Source of the DNA: Adhaeribacter terrigena
Lineage (GTDB): Bacteria; Bacteroidota; Bacteroidia; Cytophagales; Hymenobacteraceae
Assembly: GCF_016623615.1 (NCBI RefSeq)
Contig: NZ_JAEHFX010000002.1
Location: 372,001 to 436,000, forward strand
Length of the DNA: 64,000 nt
Reading direction: 5' to 3'
Shown: positions 26,047 through 34,313 of the stretch, one piece after another
Position numbering within the stretch: the first letter of the stretch is position 1
Layout: each line of letters begins with the position of its first letter
The notes under the pieces: model-generated
The model's input: only the letters and a program-made list of their open reading frames with translations
Databases searched by the model: none
What the model was told of the DNA's origin: nothing
Position numbers and translations under genes: made by a program

Positions 26047-26106
26047 GCCTTTAACTATGCCTGCCAAAAATTATCTGGGTCCCTGGATATTACCGTATAA
26101 AAGCAG

Positions 26107-27324
26107 GTGGTCAGGATATTCAATTTTATTTTCATTTTTGTATTAATCATGGCGACAGATCAGCGCTTTACCGGAAATGCCATGAACAGGGATGAAACTC
26201 CGCCTGGATTTCCTTGGCAGGAAAGCCCCGTAAGAATTTTCCTTTCCGGCGACGTAATGACAGGCAGGGGAATTGACCAGGTTTTGCCGCAACACGTAGA
26301 TCCGGAAATTTATGAATCGTACGTAAAAGACGCCCGGGATTATGTAAGGCTGGCTGAAAAGAAAAATGGCCGCATTCCCCAGCCAGTTTCTTATGCCTAC
26401 ATTTGGGGCGATGCGCTGGAAGTGTGGCGAAAAATGGCTCCGGATCTGAAAATCATGAACCTGGAAACCAGCATCACCAATCACCCGGAACCGTGGCCTG
26501 GTAAACCAGTGCAATACCGGATGCACCCGGCAAATGTTGCCGTATTCAAAACAGCCGGGATCGATTTCTGTACGCTGGCTAATAACCATACGCTGGACTG
26601 GAACCGGGAAGGACTTCTGGAAACTTTACAAACCCTCCGGAAAGCCGGAATTAATTTTGCCGGTGCCGGTGAAAATGCTTTAGAAGCCCGGAAACCTTTC
26701 ATTCATAAAACCCGCAACAGCAGAATTATTATTTTCGCTTATGGTTCGGAAAGCAGCGGCATTCCGGGGAATTGGGTGGCTACGACCACCAATTCCGGCG
26801 TAAACCTGTTGCCAGACCTGGGCGAAGAAACCCTGGGCATGATAAAAGCGCAGGTAAAAGCCATTAAGAAATCCGGCGATGTTGTCGTTTTCTCGGTACA
26901 TTGGGATACTAACTGGGGTTATGAAATACCCCCAAACCACCGCAAGTTTGCCCGCCAGCTTATCGATGAAGCTGAAGTAGACCTGATTCACGGGCATTCT
27001 TCGCACCACCCGCGCGGCATAGAAGTTTATAAAGATAAACTCATCTTATATGGTGCCGGCGATTTTATAAACGATTACGAAGGGATCGGTAGTTACGAGG
27101 AATTTAGAGGTGACCTTTCGCTGATGTATTTCCCGGAAATAAACCCCGTTACCGGTAAACTGATCAGCTTAAAAATGGTGCCCATGCAAATGCGCAACTT
27201 CCGGCTAAACCGGGCCAGTGCCGCCGATGCAAAATGGCTGTCCAGCGTACTTGATCGGGAAAGTGAAAAATTTGGCACGAGGGTAACGCTGCAGGAGGAT
27301 CATGTGCTAACTGCGCGTTGGTAA
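26107..27324 (+). CDS. CapA family protein (PGA_cap metallophosphatase fold)
   Basis: The 405-residue protein has FLSGDVMTGRGIDQVLP, the metal-site start of the CapA/YwtB fold, then IMNLETSIT, FCTLANNHTLDWNREGLLETLQTL, VVVFSVHWDTNWGY, LIHGHSSHHPRGIEVYKDKLILYGAGDFINDYEG. Metal-coordinating Asp, Asn and His residues of the calcineurin-like core are all present. Family members include the poly-gamma-glutamate capsule factor CapA, but many stand alone with unknown role, as here. A GTG start at 26107 gives a hydrophobic leader (RIFNFIFIFVLIM), consistent with a signal anchor; the next ATG (26149) would lack it. Confidence 0.88.
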   Translation: MVRIFNFIFIFVLIMATDQRFTGNAMNRDETPPGFPWQESPVRIFLSGDVMTGRGIDQVLPQHVDPEIYESYVKDARDYVRLAEKKNGRIPQPVSYAYIWGDALEVWRKMAPDLKIMNLETSITNHPEPWPGKPVQYRMHPANVAVFKTAGIDFCTLANNHTLDWNREGLLETLQTLRKAGINFAGAGENALEARKPFIHKTRNSRIIIFAYGSESSGIPGNWVATTTNSGVNLLPDLGEETLGMIKAQVKAIKKSGDVVVFSVHWDTNWGYEIPPNHRKFARQLIDEAEVDLIHGHSSHHPRGIEVYKDKLILYGAGDFINDYEGIGSYEEFRGDLSLMYFPEINPVTGKLISLKMVPMQMRNFRLNRASAADAKWLSSVLDRESEKFGTRVTLQEDHVLTARW

Positions 27325-27384
27325 CGTTTATCGAAAGACTCAGCAAGAATGTACCATGCTGGTTTTACTCAGGCCGGGCACAAA

Positions 27385-27416
27385 AAAAGCCTTACCATTG
27401 CTGGTAAGGCTTTTGT
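27385..27416. terminator. bidirectional terminator between the CapA-like and csp genes
   Basis: Arms AAAAGCCTTACCA and TGGTAAGGCTTTT around a TTG loop; A- and T-runs on both strands serve the two converging genes. Confidence 0.88.
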
Positions 27417-27440
27417 GATTTTTCGCTTTATATCTGAAGA

Positions 27441-27632
27441 TTAAGCGCGTTTTACGTTAATAGCGTTTAATCCTTTTCTTCCTTCCTGAAGCTCATAGGT
27501 TACTTTGTCGTTCTCTCTAACTTCGTCAACTAAGCCAGATACGTGTACAAAGTATTCGGTGTTTGAATTGTCGTCTTTAATAAAGCCAAAACCTTTTGAG
27601 TCATTAAAGAATTTTACTGTTCCAATATTCAT
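27441..27632 (-). CDS. cold-shock domain protein (CspA family)
   Basis: Sixty-three residues: MNIGTVKFFNDSKGFGFIKDDN, then EYFVHVSGLVDEVRENDKVTYELQEGRKGLNAINVKRA. RNP1 (KGFGFI) and RNP2 (YFVHVS) motifs are intact, with the Y/F pattern of nucleic-acid binding. It is an RNA/ssDNA chaperone. The open frame extends 14 codons upstream but those residues (MLTSICNAGIKIYN) do not belong to the family. The upstream region is long, as is common for csp leaders that respond to temperature, although no cold-shock box was identified. Confidence 0.95.
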   Translation of the reverse strand: MNIGTVKFFNDSKGFGFIKDDNSNTEYFVHVSGLVDEVRENDKVTYELQEGRKGLNAINVKRA

Positions 27633-27743
27633 ATTATAAATTTTTATACCAGCATTACAGATACTGGTCAACAAAGGTTCAAAATTATTTTCAATGTTCT
27701 ATGATAATTTTGAAATTTTATTGTGAAAAAGCAGTTAAAGCTT

Positions 27744-27773
27744 GTAAACGGTATCATTTTTAAGTTAAAAACT
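27744..27773 (+). repeat. dispersed 30-bp element, diverged
   Basis: Head GTAAACGGTATCA; tail AAGTTAAAAACT. Confidence 0.7.
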
Positions 27774-28072
27774 CCTGTAAGGTAGGGCCAGCCTTTCGCT
27801 GGCTACTGGCTTTTCTTTGTTATGAAACCGTTTTAGGTCTGCTGAAAAGCAAGTCCGGTAAAATATTGCTTTAACTGAAATAAAAATGGCTGCGTTCTTT
27901 AATAAGAAGCGGCGTTAAACGAAGATCGGTTTGCTGCCAGGCTTAAATGCGGTACTCCGGAATTTTTAGGGCCTTGGTTTGTGTTGACAGAAAGGTACCG
28001 GGTGGTTTTCTTCCAAAAAAGCCTCGCCCGCTTAAAAAAGGCGAAAACACTTTCAAAGCAGCCGGGTTTTCT

Positions 28073-28102
28073 TAAAACGGTAGCGTTTTCCGGCTAAAAA
28101 CC
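28073..28102 (+). repeat. dispersed 30-bp element
   Basis: Head TAAAACGGTAGCG; tail CGGCTAAAAACC; 40 bp upstream of the MBL gene. Confidence 0.8.
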
Positions 28103-28141
28103 CGAAATTAGACTGGTATTTTGTTTCTTTGTGAACTGATT

Positions 28142-29026
28142 ATGCAATTGTTTATTACTTCTCTTAATTCCGGCAGCAACGGTAACTGCTATTACATCGG
28201 CAACGAAACCGAAGCCGTATTGGTAGATGCCGGTATTTCCTGTCGCGAAACCGAGCGCCGGATGGTACGTTTGGGTTTGAGCATGGAGAAGGTCAAAGCA
28301 ATTTTCATTTCGCACGAACATTCCGACCATATCCGCGGCCTCGATGTGCTTTCGCGCAAATACCAATTACCCGTTTACATTACCCCTAAAACGCTGCGTT
28401 ATTCGCGCTTGAACCTGGCAACGGAACTGGTGCAGCATTTTACCGCGTACGAGTCTGTACAGGTAGGTGCGCTAACCATTACCGGTTTCCCGAAATTTCA
28501 CGATGCATCCGATCCGCACAGTTTTGTGATTGGTAACGGGCATACCAATGTGGGCGTTTTTACCGATATTGGTTCGTGCTGCACGCACGTAGAAAAGCAG
28601 TTCAGGCAATGCCACGCCATTTTCCTGGAAGCGAATTACGACGACGACATGCTGGCCAATGGCTATTACCCGGCGCACCTCAAAAAACGCATTAGCGGCA
28701 AACGCGGGCATTTATCCAACCAACAGGCGCTCGATCTTTTTAACCTGCACAAACCCGGCTTTATGCGGCTGGTACTGCTTTCCCATTTGTCCCGCGATAA
28801 TAACGATCCGCAGTTGGTGCAGGAATTATTTAGCCGCCATGCCGCCGGAGCAGAAATTGTAGTTGCTTCCCGTTACAACGAAACGCCGGTTTATGTGGTC
28901 AGCGCTTTTCCCGGCGATGAGCTGCCCGAAACGGTATGCTTTCCGGCCGAAAAAGTAAAGCCAAAGCGCAACAGCAAAACCAGGATCAAAGAACCCAATC
29001 CGCTGCAATTAGCCCTGGATTTTTAG
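28142..29026 (+). CDS. MBL-fold metallo-hydrolase (YycJ/WalJ-like)
   Basis: A 294-residue protein with the metallo-beta-lactamase motif ISHEHSDHIRGLD (H58, H60, D62, H63), AIFLEANYDDDML and LLSHLSRDNND. The order SLNSGSNGNCYYI at the N-terminus is typical of the YycJ group, which includes exonuclease-like or cell-wall-linked proteins. I use ATG 28142 because the seven codons before it do not match the family start. A copy of the 30-bp element lies in the coding sequence at 28927-28956 (residues ETVCFPAEKVK) near the basic C-terminus. Cytosolic; nucleic-acid substrate is possible but unproven. Confidence 0.92.
   Translation: MQLFITSLNSGSNGNCYYIGNETEAVLVDAGISCRETERRMVRLGLSMEKVKAIFISHEHSDHIRGLDVLSRKYQLPVYITPKTLRYSRLNLATELVQHFTAYESVQVGALTITGFPKFHDASDPHSFVIGNGHTNVGVFTDIGSCCTHVEKQFRQCHAIFLEANYDDDMLANGYYPAHLKKRISGKRGHLSNQQALDLFNLHKPGFMRLVLLSHLSRDNNDPQLVQELFSRHAAGAEIVVASRYNETPVYVVSAFPGDELPETVCFPAEKVKPKRNSKTRIKEPNPLQLALDF
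28927..28956 (+). repeat. dispersed 30-bp element inside the MBL gene
   Basis: Head CGAAACGGTATGC; tail CGGCCGAAAAAGT; read in the sense direction. Confidence 0.75.
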
Positions 29027-29053
29027 GCGTAAAAAAACTGCTGAAAGCAAAAT

Positions 29054-29536
29054 TTACTGAAAGCAATAATGCAGTAACTGGAAAAAATATCCTTCAAATT
29101 TCTCAGGATCAAATTCCTCTACCGTTCCCATAAAAGGGATCAGGGAAGTTTTATTGTACAGTTGGGAAGGTTTGGAATATAAAGGCAGGCCCTGAATGCT
29201 GAATTCTTCTTTTTCTGAATACCGGATAATGGAGATCTTACTTAGCGAATTATCCGCTTTCGATTTTACCAAAACGGACCTTTCTACAACATACGGGCTT
29301 TTAAAAGTCTCTGACGGTTCAATGCTGATAATGTACTGGTCTTTCAGTTCTGCTTTCAGGCTCCGAAGTTTTTTAGCTAATACCGTTGCATACAGCTTGT
29401 TAAAAGCATTTTCAAATTGATCGGAAGCCGTTAAATCATTAAATTCTACATCCGATAAAGAAGTAGCTAAAACTATGTTATGCTCTCCTGCCAAAACATT
29501 TATGGCACTGCTGTCTTTTTTCAGATTATTTCCCAT
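29054..29536 (-). CDS. hypothetical protein, 160 residues
   Basis: Not recognised. The 160-residue product has no signal peptide or membrane segment and begins MGNNLKKDSSAINVLAGEHNIVLATSLSDVEF. It is predicted to be a small alpha/beta protein with strands such as DQYIISIEPSETF and VERSVLVKSKADNSLSKISIIRYSEKEEF. It converges with the MBL gene, 27 bp apart. Codon use is AT-rich compared with its neighbours and it lies at the edge of a decayed region, so recent acquisition or an ORFan is possible. Confidence 0.55.
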   Translation of the reverse strand: MGNNLKKDSSAINVLAGEHNIVLATSLSDVEFNDLTASDQFENAFNKLYATVLAKKLRSLKAELKDQYIISIEPSETFKSPYVVERSVLVKSKADNSLSKISIIRYSEKEEFSIQGLPLYSKPSQLYNKTSLIPFMGTVEEFDPEKFEGYFFQLLHYCFQ

Positions 29537-29846
29537 CGCTTTTCTATTTTAATTTCTATAAGCCCCTGTTACTAAATATGATCTGTTCTTTTAACGACTG
29601 AAATTAAGATTCAAAGACCGGATTTCGGTTAAGAAATTGTTACCAAAATATTAAGGTTTGCCGGAAGCTTGTTTTCACGTGCCTGGAGATTTCATAAAAA
29701 GGCACCGGAGAAGCTGCAACCTAACATTAATTTAAAATTATGTGCCGCAGGAAAATGGTGCCGACTTTTAACCTTTATAACTAATTCGCTTAATATTGCC
29801 TTAATGGCCTCCGTATAGCTTAGCTGAAAAATTATCAGGCAACGTT
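29537..29846. other. intergenic region, nothing recognised
   Basis: AT-rich sequence with no supported frame, hairpin or promoter. It precedes the decayed genes at 29847-30555. Confidence 0.5.
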
Positions 29847-30140
29847 ATGAGTTTCAAAATTTGTACTTCTTTTCGTATTTCACTGGCGGCTATATTCCTG
29901 CTTTTGCTATAGCAGCAGTTTTGCGCAAACCCTGTAGATAAAAGGTAAAATAACCGACGAAACCGGGCAGGGATTGCCGGGCGCCAGCATGCAGGTAAAT
30001 TATGCTGCCGATGTACTCACCGTTACTTTTATGGGTTACGCCCAGCAGGAAATTACGGTAGGCAATCGCGATTTCATAAACGTAGAACTTGCTCCCAATA
30101 CCAGACAGCTGAACGAAGTGGTAGTAACGGTACGCCAGGC
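29847..30140 (+). pseudogene. SusC/RagA-type TonB-linked receptor N-terminus, decayed
   Basis: A signal peptide is readable (MSFKICTSFRISLAAIFLLLL, then TAG). After a frame change the sequence continues as QTL, stop, IKGKITDETGQGLPGASMQV, then directly DVLTVTFMGYAQQEITVGNRDFINVELAPNT-like residues ending RQLNEVVVTV. This is the carboxypeptidase-like regulatory domain of SusC proteins, ending in the TonB-box-like NEVVVT. Compared with intact members, about 20 residues between PGASM and DVLTV are lost. Two stops, one frameshift and a deletion show that it is dead, and the plug and barrel are missing. Confidence 0.8.
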
Positions 30141-30555
30141 GGTTACGGCGTTTACGAAGTGAACGGCAGCGAAATTCAGTGGAATTATAAAAGGACCAAT
30201 CTGCTCAGAGAGCATCAGTTACGCGTTTATCCGGTGGGGAAAGTAAAAGATAAGCCGGAATATTTTGCGACCAACGTCTGGAACTGGGACCCGGAATGGA
30301 AAGTGGAATGGCTGGAAGATGGCAGGAAAATGGGGAAAATGCAGTGCGAAACCGGCCTCGATCCGTTATCAGTAGAGTAGCACGAAGGCAGCGCCAAACC
30401 AGGCAAACACAAATGGGTAGAACTGCAGTTAACAGAGCATTAATTTTTTTGCCAGATCCATCGCCAACGCGCAAATAATTACCGTGCAGGTTACCGAAAG
30501 ATTTAAAAATGTTTTCCAGGAAGGAATGCAGCTGAATGAACGGAAAAGTTCTTAG
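30141..30555 (+). pseudogene. metallophosphatase C-terminal domain remnant
   Basis: From 30141 the frame reads GYGVYEVNGSEIQWNYK, later FATNVWNWDPEWKVEWLEDGRKMGKMQ, stop TAG, HEGSAKPGKHKWVELQLTEH, stop TAA, then in another frame NAQIITVQVTERFKNVFQE. The segments match the C-terminal domain of secreted calcineurin-like phosphoesterases of Bacteroidota (the part after the phosphatase core, with VxNVWNxDPxWKVEWxEDG and VTDRFGNVYEE). The phosphatase core itself is absent. It begins at the point where the SusC fragment ends, so two unrelated gene fragments are joined here. Confidence 0.75.
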
Positions 30556-30597
30556 CGTAAAGTAGATCAGCAACTAGAATTTTCTGTAATAAGATTG

Positions 30598-30658
30598 AAA
30601 ACCATTACATTAAAAAACGCGCCGGCATAACCGGCGCGTTTTTTAATGTAATGGTTTT
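30598..30658. terminator. very long perfect hairpin (28-bp arms)
   Basis: The arms, starting AAAACCATTACATT and ending ACGCGCCGG on the left, are perfectly complementary over 28 bp to the right side, with a 5-nt loop. A- and T-runs adjoin on both strands. It resembles a bidirectional terminator but is longer and perfect to the base. Confidence 0.8.
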
Positions 30659-30690
30659 CTAAGTCCGGTTAAACGGCAAATTCGCTATAG

Positions 30691-30720
30691 AGTTTTTAAG
30701 CCTTAAAGCATAGCGTTTTC
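30691..30720 (-). repeat. dispersed 30-bp element
   Basis: Head GAAAACGCTATGC; tail GGCTTAAAAACT; between two terminator hairpins. Confidence 0.85.
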
Positions 30721-30751
30721 TCACCGGTTTTTTTTCTCTGCCCATAAAAAG

Positions 30752-30780
30752 AAAAACCCCGCTTTCTAGCGGGGTTTTTG
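30752..30780. terminator. bidirectional terminator
   Basis: Arms AAAAACCCCGCT and AGCGGGGTTTTT with a TTCT loop. It is the second terminator-like hairpin within 150 bp and neither follows an intact gene. Confidence 0.85.
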
Positions 30781-30938
30781 CTGCAATCACTTTTACACAA
30801 TTACTTTTCAGAGCTTTCTGTTCAATAAAACTGTTTTTATACAATACAAAACTACAGCAAAGGTTTGACCGGAATATTAAGGCTGTATTAAGAAAACATG
30901 AATTCGGAAAAGGAATATTGATGGAGGAAAAATGTGGC

Positions 30939-30968
30939 TGAAACGCTATGGTTTTTAGGCGGAAAACT
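30939..30968 (+). repeat. dispersed 30-bp element
   Basis: Head TGAAACGCTATGG; tail GGCGGAAAACT; followed directly by a reversed TATAGCGTTTG head. Confidence 0.8.
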
Positions 30969-31037
30969 ATAGCGTTTGTTTCAAAAGGTTAATGCTGCAT
31001 TTACGCAGTGGTAATATGTCCAACGTACTTTTATGGC

Positions 31038-31310
31038 ATGAAAGATCTAAACGCAACCATCATCCGGACCGCCTGCGGCAAACCCTTCGACCTGAAGAAA
31101 GCTGCTCCCCTGGCCAGCAATGCAAAAACCCCTTACGGTCCCCACAACTACGTGGTTTACAAAACTATAAATGGGTTTTACCTGAAAGGCTACAATACCG
31201 GCTGCAACGAGAAACTGCTGAATGCTTTCGAACTTATTTCCCGCAACGAAGCCATGCAGCACTTACAAATACCGGCTGCCCATAACCAGATTTCAGTAGT
31301 TTACTGCTGA
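31038..31310 (+). CDS. hypothetical protein, 90 residues
   Basis: Not recognised. The product starts MKDLNATIIRTACGKPFDLKK and includes GPHNYVVYKTINGFYLKGYNTGCNEKLLNAFELISRNEAMQ. It has a C-x(n)-C spacing but no clear metal site. An earlier GTG at 31008 would add ten residues. GC-rich third positions agree with the neighbours, which favours a real gene over chance. Cytosolic by composition. Confidence 0.5.
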   Translation: MKDLNATIIRTACGKPFDLKKAAPLASNAKTPYGPHNYVVYKTINGFYLKGYNTGCNEKLLNAFELISRNEAMQHLQIPAAHNQISVVYC

Positions 31311-31406
31311 ATTATGTTGCTTTCCAGTTTTCCAGCTTTGAACGATCCAACCTGGAAAGATCAGCCAACCTTAAACACCTGTAATAAACTTAAAATGCTT
31401 TTTTAA

Positions 31407-31687
31407 ATGGATCAGAAGAAATTTCAATGCCGTAACCAGGTGAGCGTTCTGTTTCAGAACAATCTCTCTCAGGATATTTCCCACGCTATTCTGTTTGAAA
31501 ATGAAGACGTTTTTATTCAGCTGATGGGCGGGAATTTTAAAACCAGCCGCGAAGGTACCGATGTATTTTTGCAGATCAATTCCGAAACCGAACTCCTTAA
31601 TATTCGACAGATCACCAGAATGCCAATGTTTATGAAATTCTGAAGGGCAAAATCAGCCGTATTATCAATAATTACAAGTCAATTTAA
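31407..31687 (+). pseudogene. frameshifted small gene, family not recognised
   Basis: The frame from ATG 31407 encodes MDQKKFQCRNQVSVLFQNN then SETELLN near residue 64. After that, the same frame degenerates to a chance end, while the frame shifted by two bases (or minus one) continues with good protein character: YSTDHQNANVYEILKGKIS then RIINNYKSI and a TAA at 31685. The lost base is near 31600. The joined product would be about 93 residues. It may be a pseudogene or a sequencing error; the neighbouring decayed genes favour decay. Confidence 0.55.
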
Positions 31688-32006
31688 TTGCCGGTTTCTG
31701 CAAAAATACAGCATCTTTTTTTCGATGGAAATAGTTGTTAATTGTTCACCGGGCTTGTTTGCCAATAAGTAGCTTTAACTGTAAAAAAACGAATATAATT
31801 TGTTGCTTTCGCCAAAAGATTTGTTGCTGTGTATCAACAAAAATACACACGTAAAGAAAGGTGAAGCTGCTTCGGGTATAAACCGTTTACTTGCCGCATT
31901 GAAACCTGCGATAATAGGCTTATTCCGATGCTCAGATTAGTTAATAAACGAAGCCAAGAAACTAGTAAGTATTGTGCTCAATAAAGGAGCCATTCATGAG
32001 CTAAGC
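31688..32006. other. intergenic region, nothing recognised
   Basis: AT-rich, no frame or repeat beyond short words. It lies between the frameshifted gene and the 3' end of the peroxidase gene. Confidence 0.45.
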
Positions 32007-34001
32007 TTAATACCTTCCCCCAACAGGCCGGTTATTTAAATCAGATCGTTCCGTAAACAAAGGTAATTTCAGCGGAGCCTCTTTTTCGTATGTAGCATCT
32101 GTCAAACTTTTCATAAACGCGATCAAATCCAGCTTTTCCTGAGCTGTCAGTTCCAGTTTATCGGCCGGCAACGTTTGATTCGGAACGTTTAAACCCAGAC
32201 CCGCGCCGCCTCCCAGATCATAAAATTCCACCACTTCTTCCAGCGTTTTAAAAGCCCCGTTGTGCATGTAAGGTGCCGTGAGTGCAATATTCCGTACCGT
32301 TGGGGTTTTGAAAGCACCTTGAAAAACTTCCGTTTTTACTACCCCGGCGCGGCCGGGATCTGCATCTAAGGTTGGATGAGTAAAATCGGCATTTGCAGTT
32401 ACGCCCAAAACTTCCGTTTCGCTTTCCAGGAAACGCGGCGGCACGGTACCATTAAAAATGGGCGCGAAATGACAGGTGGCGCAGGCGGCTTTTCCCATAA
32501 ACAAGTTGGCTCCGCGAATAGCAGATGCGTTCAGGGTTTCCGTTTCCCGACGCATGAATTGATCGAAGGGCGAGTTAAGCGAAACCAGGCTTCTTAAGTA
32601 GGCGGAAAGTGCGCGGTTTACCGTAGTGGCATGCAGCGTATTTTTTCCTTGTTCCTTAAAAGCCTGTTTGAATAATTTTTTGTATTCCGCACTTTGCGCC
32701 AGTTTCGCTACAATTTCTTCGTAATTGCTATGCAACTCGTCGGTTTTTTTCACGACTTCCGGGATCTGATCTTCCAGGAAACCAGCGCGGCTGTCCCAGA
32801 AATAAGCGGTGGCAAAAATGGCGTTGAGCAGGGTAGGAGAGTTGCGCGAAACCGTACCTTTTTCGTTGAAAGCAACGCTCTGTATTTCGCCGTCGGAAAA
32901 GGCTTTTTGCGGATTGTGGCAGCTGGCGCAGGAACGCAAGTTATTGGAAGACAAAACCGGATCGAAGAACAGCATTTTCCCCAACACAATTTGCTGTGGG
33001 TTCTGGTCTTTGCGGTCTTGTTTGGCATAATAAGCCGTGTGCAGAAAATCTTCGCTGAATAAGCTGCTGGCCAGGTCATTCACCGGTTTTATGATCTGAT
33101 TTTCAGCGCCGGAATTTATCAGGATTTCGCGTTGCAATTGGTTTAAAGCTGCGTACGCCGGGTCAGCAAATGTTCGCAGAAAATGCACGCGGTCGAAGGT
33201 GTCGAAATCCGGGTTTTGATGTAAATATTGCGCAGTTTTTTGCAGCTTTTCCCTAGCGTTTTTAGCTGTTATTGTAGCTTTGCCGGATCCGGCTTTTTCA
33301 TAAAATTCCACTACTTCTAAAAGCGGTTCTAACGCAATATAAGCCAGTTCAATTTCGTGACCGGCAGCGGGTGCATCGAAACCGGTTATGCCTATGGTCA
33401 TAAGGCGCAGCATTTCTTCCCGTGCGCTTTCCAGAATTTGTTTATCGGTTAAAGGCTGGTGCAACAGGTTGGTTTTTAGATTGGTAGCTGTTTCCGAGAT
33501 CAGGTGTGCTAACCGGTAGGCTTCGGCGGTATCTGGTTTTTCTTCCGCGTAAAGCAATTCTTCCAGTACCTGTAAACCTTCGGGTGGCAACGTAATGAAA
33601 AGCGGCTCTTTTTGATCTAAAGCCAGGTAATCGGCATCGGAAATCACGACTTTGGGAATGGGCGCGCCGTTCAGTTTTTTAGCCAGATCGGGATCCAGAT
33701 ATTCGGTTAAATATTCGGTGCGTTTGTAGGCTTTTTTTACTTCCAGAAACGCTTGTTGCGCCGGTAAAAGCTGGCTCTGATTTTTCTGCAAAAGCAATAA
33801 CTGCGTTTCCAGTGCGGCCGCTTTTGCTTGCAGGATTTCCAGGTCTTGCAGGAATTTTGCTTTCACGGCGGAGGTAACCCGGGCAGTCGCAGTTTCGGTT
33901 TTGTAAGCAGAAAACAACAAATTGAAGAAAAATAAAACCAGCGAAAACCACATCAGAAAGGCAACTGGTTTTTTTGCAGAAACGGTAGGGAAACCGGCCA
34001 T
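32007..34001 (-). CDS. di-haem cytochrome c peroxidase family protein with N-terminal extension
   Basis: The 664-residue protein has a membrane anchor or signal at residues 12-32, then a helical N-terminal domain of about 280 residues with similarity in pattern to imelysin/EfeO-like iron proteins (LQVLEELLYAEE, AYRLAHLISETATNLK). The C-terminal half is a MauG/CcpA-type di-haem peroxidase: haem motifs CASCH (C358, C361, H362) and CATCH (C507, C510, H511), GKMLFFDPVLSSNNLRSCASCHNP, SRNSPTLLNA, FKTPTVRNIALTAPYMHNG. It would reduce peroxide, or oxidise another substrate, in the periplasm. A 30-bp element overlaps the start codon and another lies in the gene (33234-33263). The imelysin comparison is weak. 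Confidence 0.88.
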   Translation of the reverse strand: MAGFPTVSAKKPVAFLMWFSLVLFFFNLLFSAYKTETATARVTSAVKAKFLQDLEILQAKAAALETQLLLLQKNQSQLLPAQQAFLEVKKAYKRTEYLTEYLDPDLAKKLNGAPIPKVVISDADYLALDQKEPLFITLPPEGLQVLEELLYAEEKPDTAEAYRLAHLISETATNLKTNLLHQPLTDKQILESAREEMLRLMTIGITGFDAPAAGHEIELAYIALEPLLEVVEFYEKAGSGKATITAKNAREKLQKTAQYLHQNPDFDTFDRVHFLRTFADPAYAALNQLQREILINSGAENQIIKPVNDLASSLFSEDFLHTAYYAKQDRKDQNPQQIVLGKMLFFDPVLSSNNLRSCASCHNPQKAFSDGEIQSVAFNEKGTVSRNSPTLLNAIFATAYFWDSRAGFLEDQIPEVVKKTDELHSNYEEIVAKLAQSAEYKKLFKQAFKEQGKNTLHATTVNRALSAYLRSLVSLNSPFDQFMRRETETLNASAIRGANLFMGKAACATCHFAPIFNGTVPPRFLESETEVLGVTANADFTHPTLDADPGRAGVVKTEVFQGAFKTPTVRNIALTAPYMHNGAFKTLEEVVEFYDLGGGAGLGLNVPNQTLPADKLELTAQEKLDLIAFMKSLTDATYEKEAPLKLPLFTERSDLNNRPVGGRY
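33234..33263 (-). repeat. dispersed 30-bp element inside the peroxidase gene
   Basis: Head AAAAACGCTAGGG; sense direction; encodes KNAREKLQKT, similar to KNAMEKAQKT at 50218. Confidence 0.75.
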
Positions 34002-34007
34002 AAAAGT
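33978..34007 (+). repeat. dispersed 30-bp element over the peroxidase start codon
   Basis: Head AGAAACGGTAGGG; tail GGCCATAAAAGT covers the complement of ATG (33999-34001). Confidence 0.65.
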
Positions 34008-34313
34008 CGAATGCTTAAGACCGGAGCAGGTGGTGAAAAAATCCGGTAGTGCAAAGTAAAAGGGCAGTTGTTAGTTTCGCGTTATATTTTTGTTAGCGAA
34101 TTATTATCAAAAAAACGCTAGGGTTTTAAAGCAAAAAACAGCTAAAGAAACGTTGCAAATATTACCGGAAAGTTGCCGTATTATTAACTTTTAATCCGAA
34201 ACATAAAATTCACATCAAACTCATATTCATTAATTTAAGGTAACAAGCGGCTAATATTCAGGTAATGCCGGCGTGGTTATTTTGGGGAATTAAAAACTCA
34301 AAAAAATAAAACC
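34002..34313. other. intergenic region between divergent genes
   Basis: It contains a 30-bp element at 34111 and, partly, one at 33978. The rest is AT-rich upstream sequence of the T9SS-secreted protein; no clear promoter spacing was found. Confidence 0.45.
34111..34140 (+). repeat. dispersed 30-bp element
   Basis: Head AAAAACGCTAGGG; tail AAAGCAAAAAACA. Confidence 0.75.

Larger units (their letters stand above)
27633..28141. other. intergenic region between divergent csp and MBL genes
   Basis: It contains 30-bp elements at 27744 and 28073, and a GCCAGCCTTTCGCTGGC hairpin near 27788. No gene is supported. Leader sequence of the csp gene probably occupies its left part. Confidence 0.55.
30659..31037. 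other. intergenic region with two 30-bp elements
   Basis: It has 30-bp elements at 30691 (minus) and 30939 (plus), with a second reversed AACTATAGCGTTTG segment directly after the latter, plus the terminator at 30752. No gene is supported. Confidence 0.5.

Noticed and set aside
27441-27674. 77-residue version of the cold-shock protein
   Set aside because: The first 14 residues are outside the conserved domain; MNIGTVKFF is the family start.
27985-28000. GAAAGGTACCGGGTGG as a 30-bp element copy
   Set aside because: Only the GGTACC centre matches; the A/T tracts of head and tail are absent.
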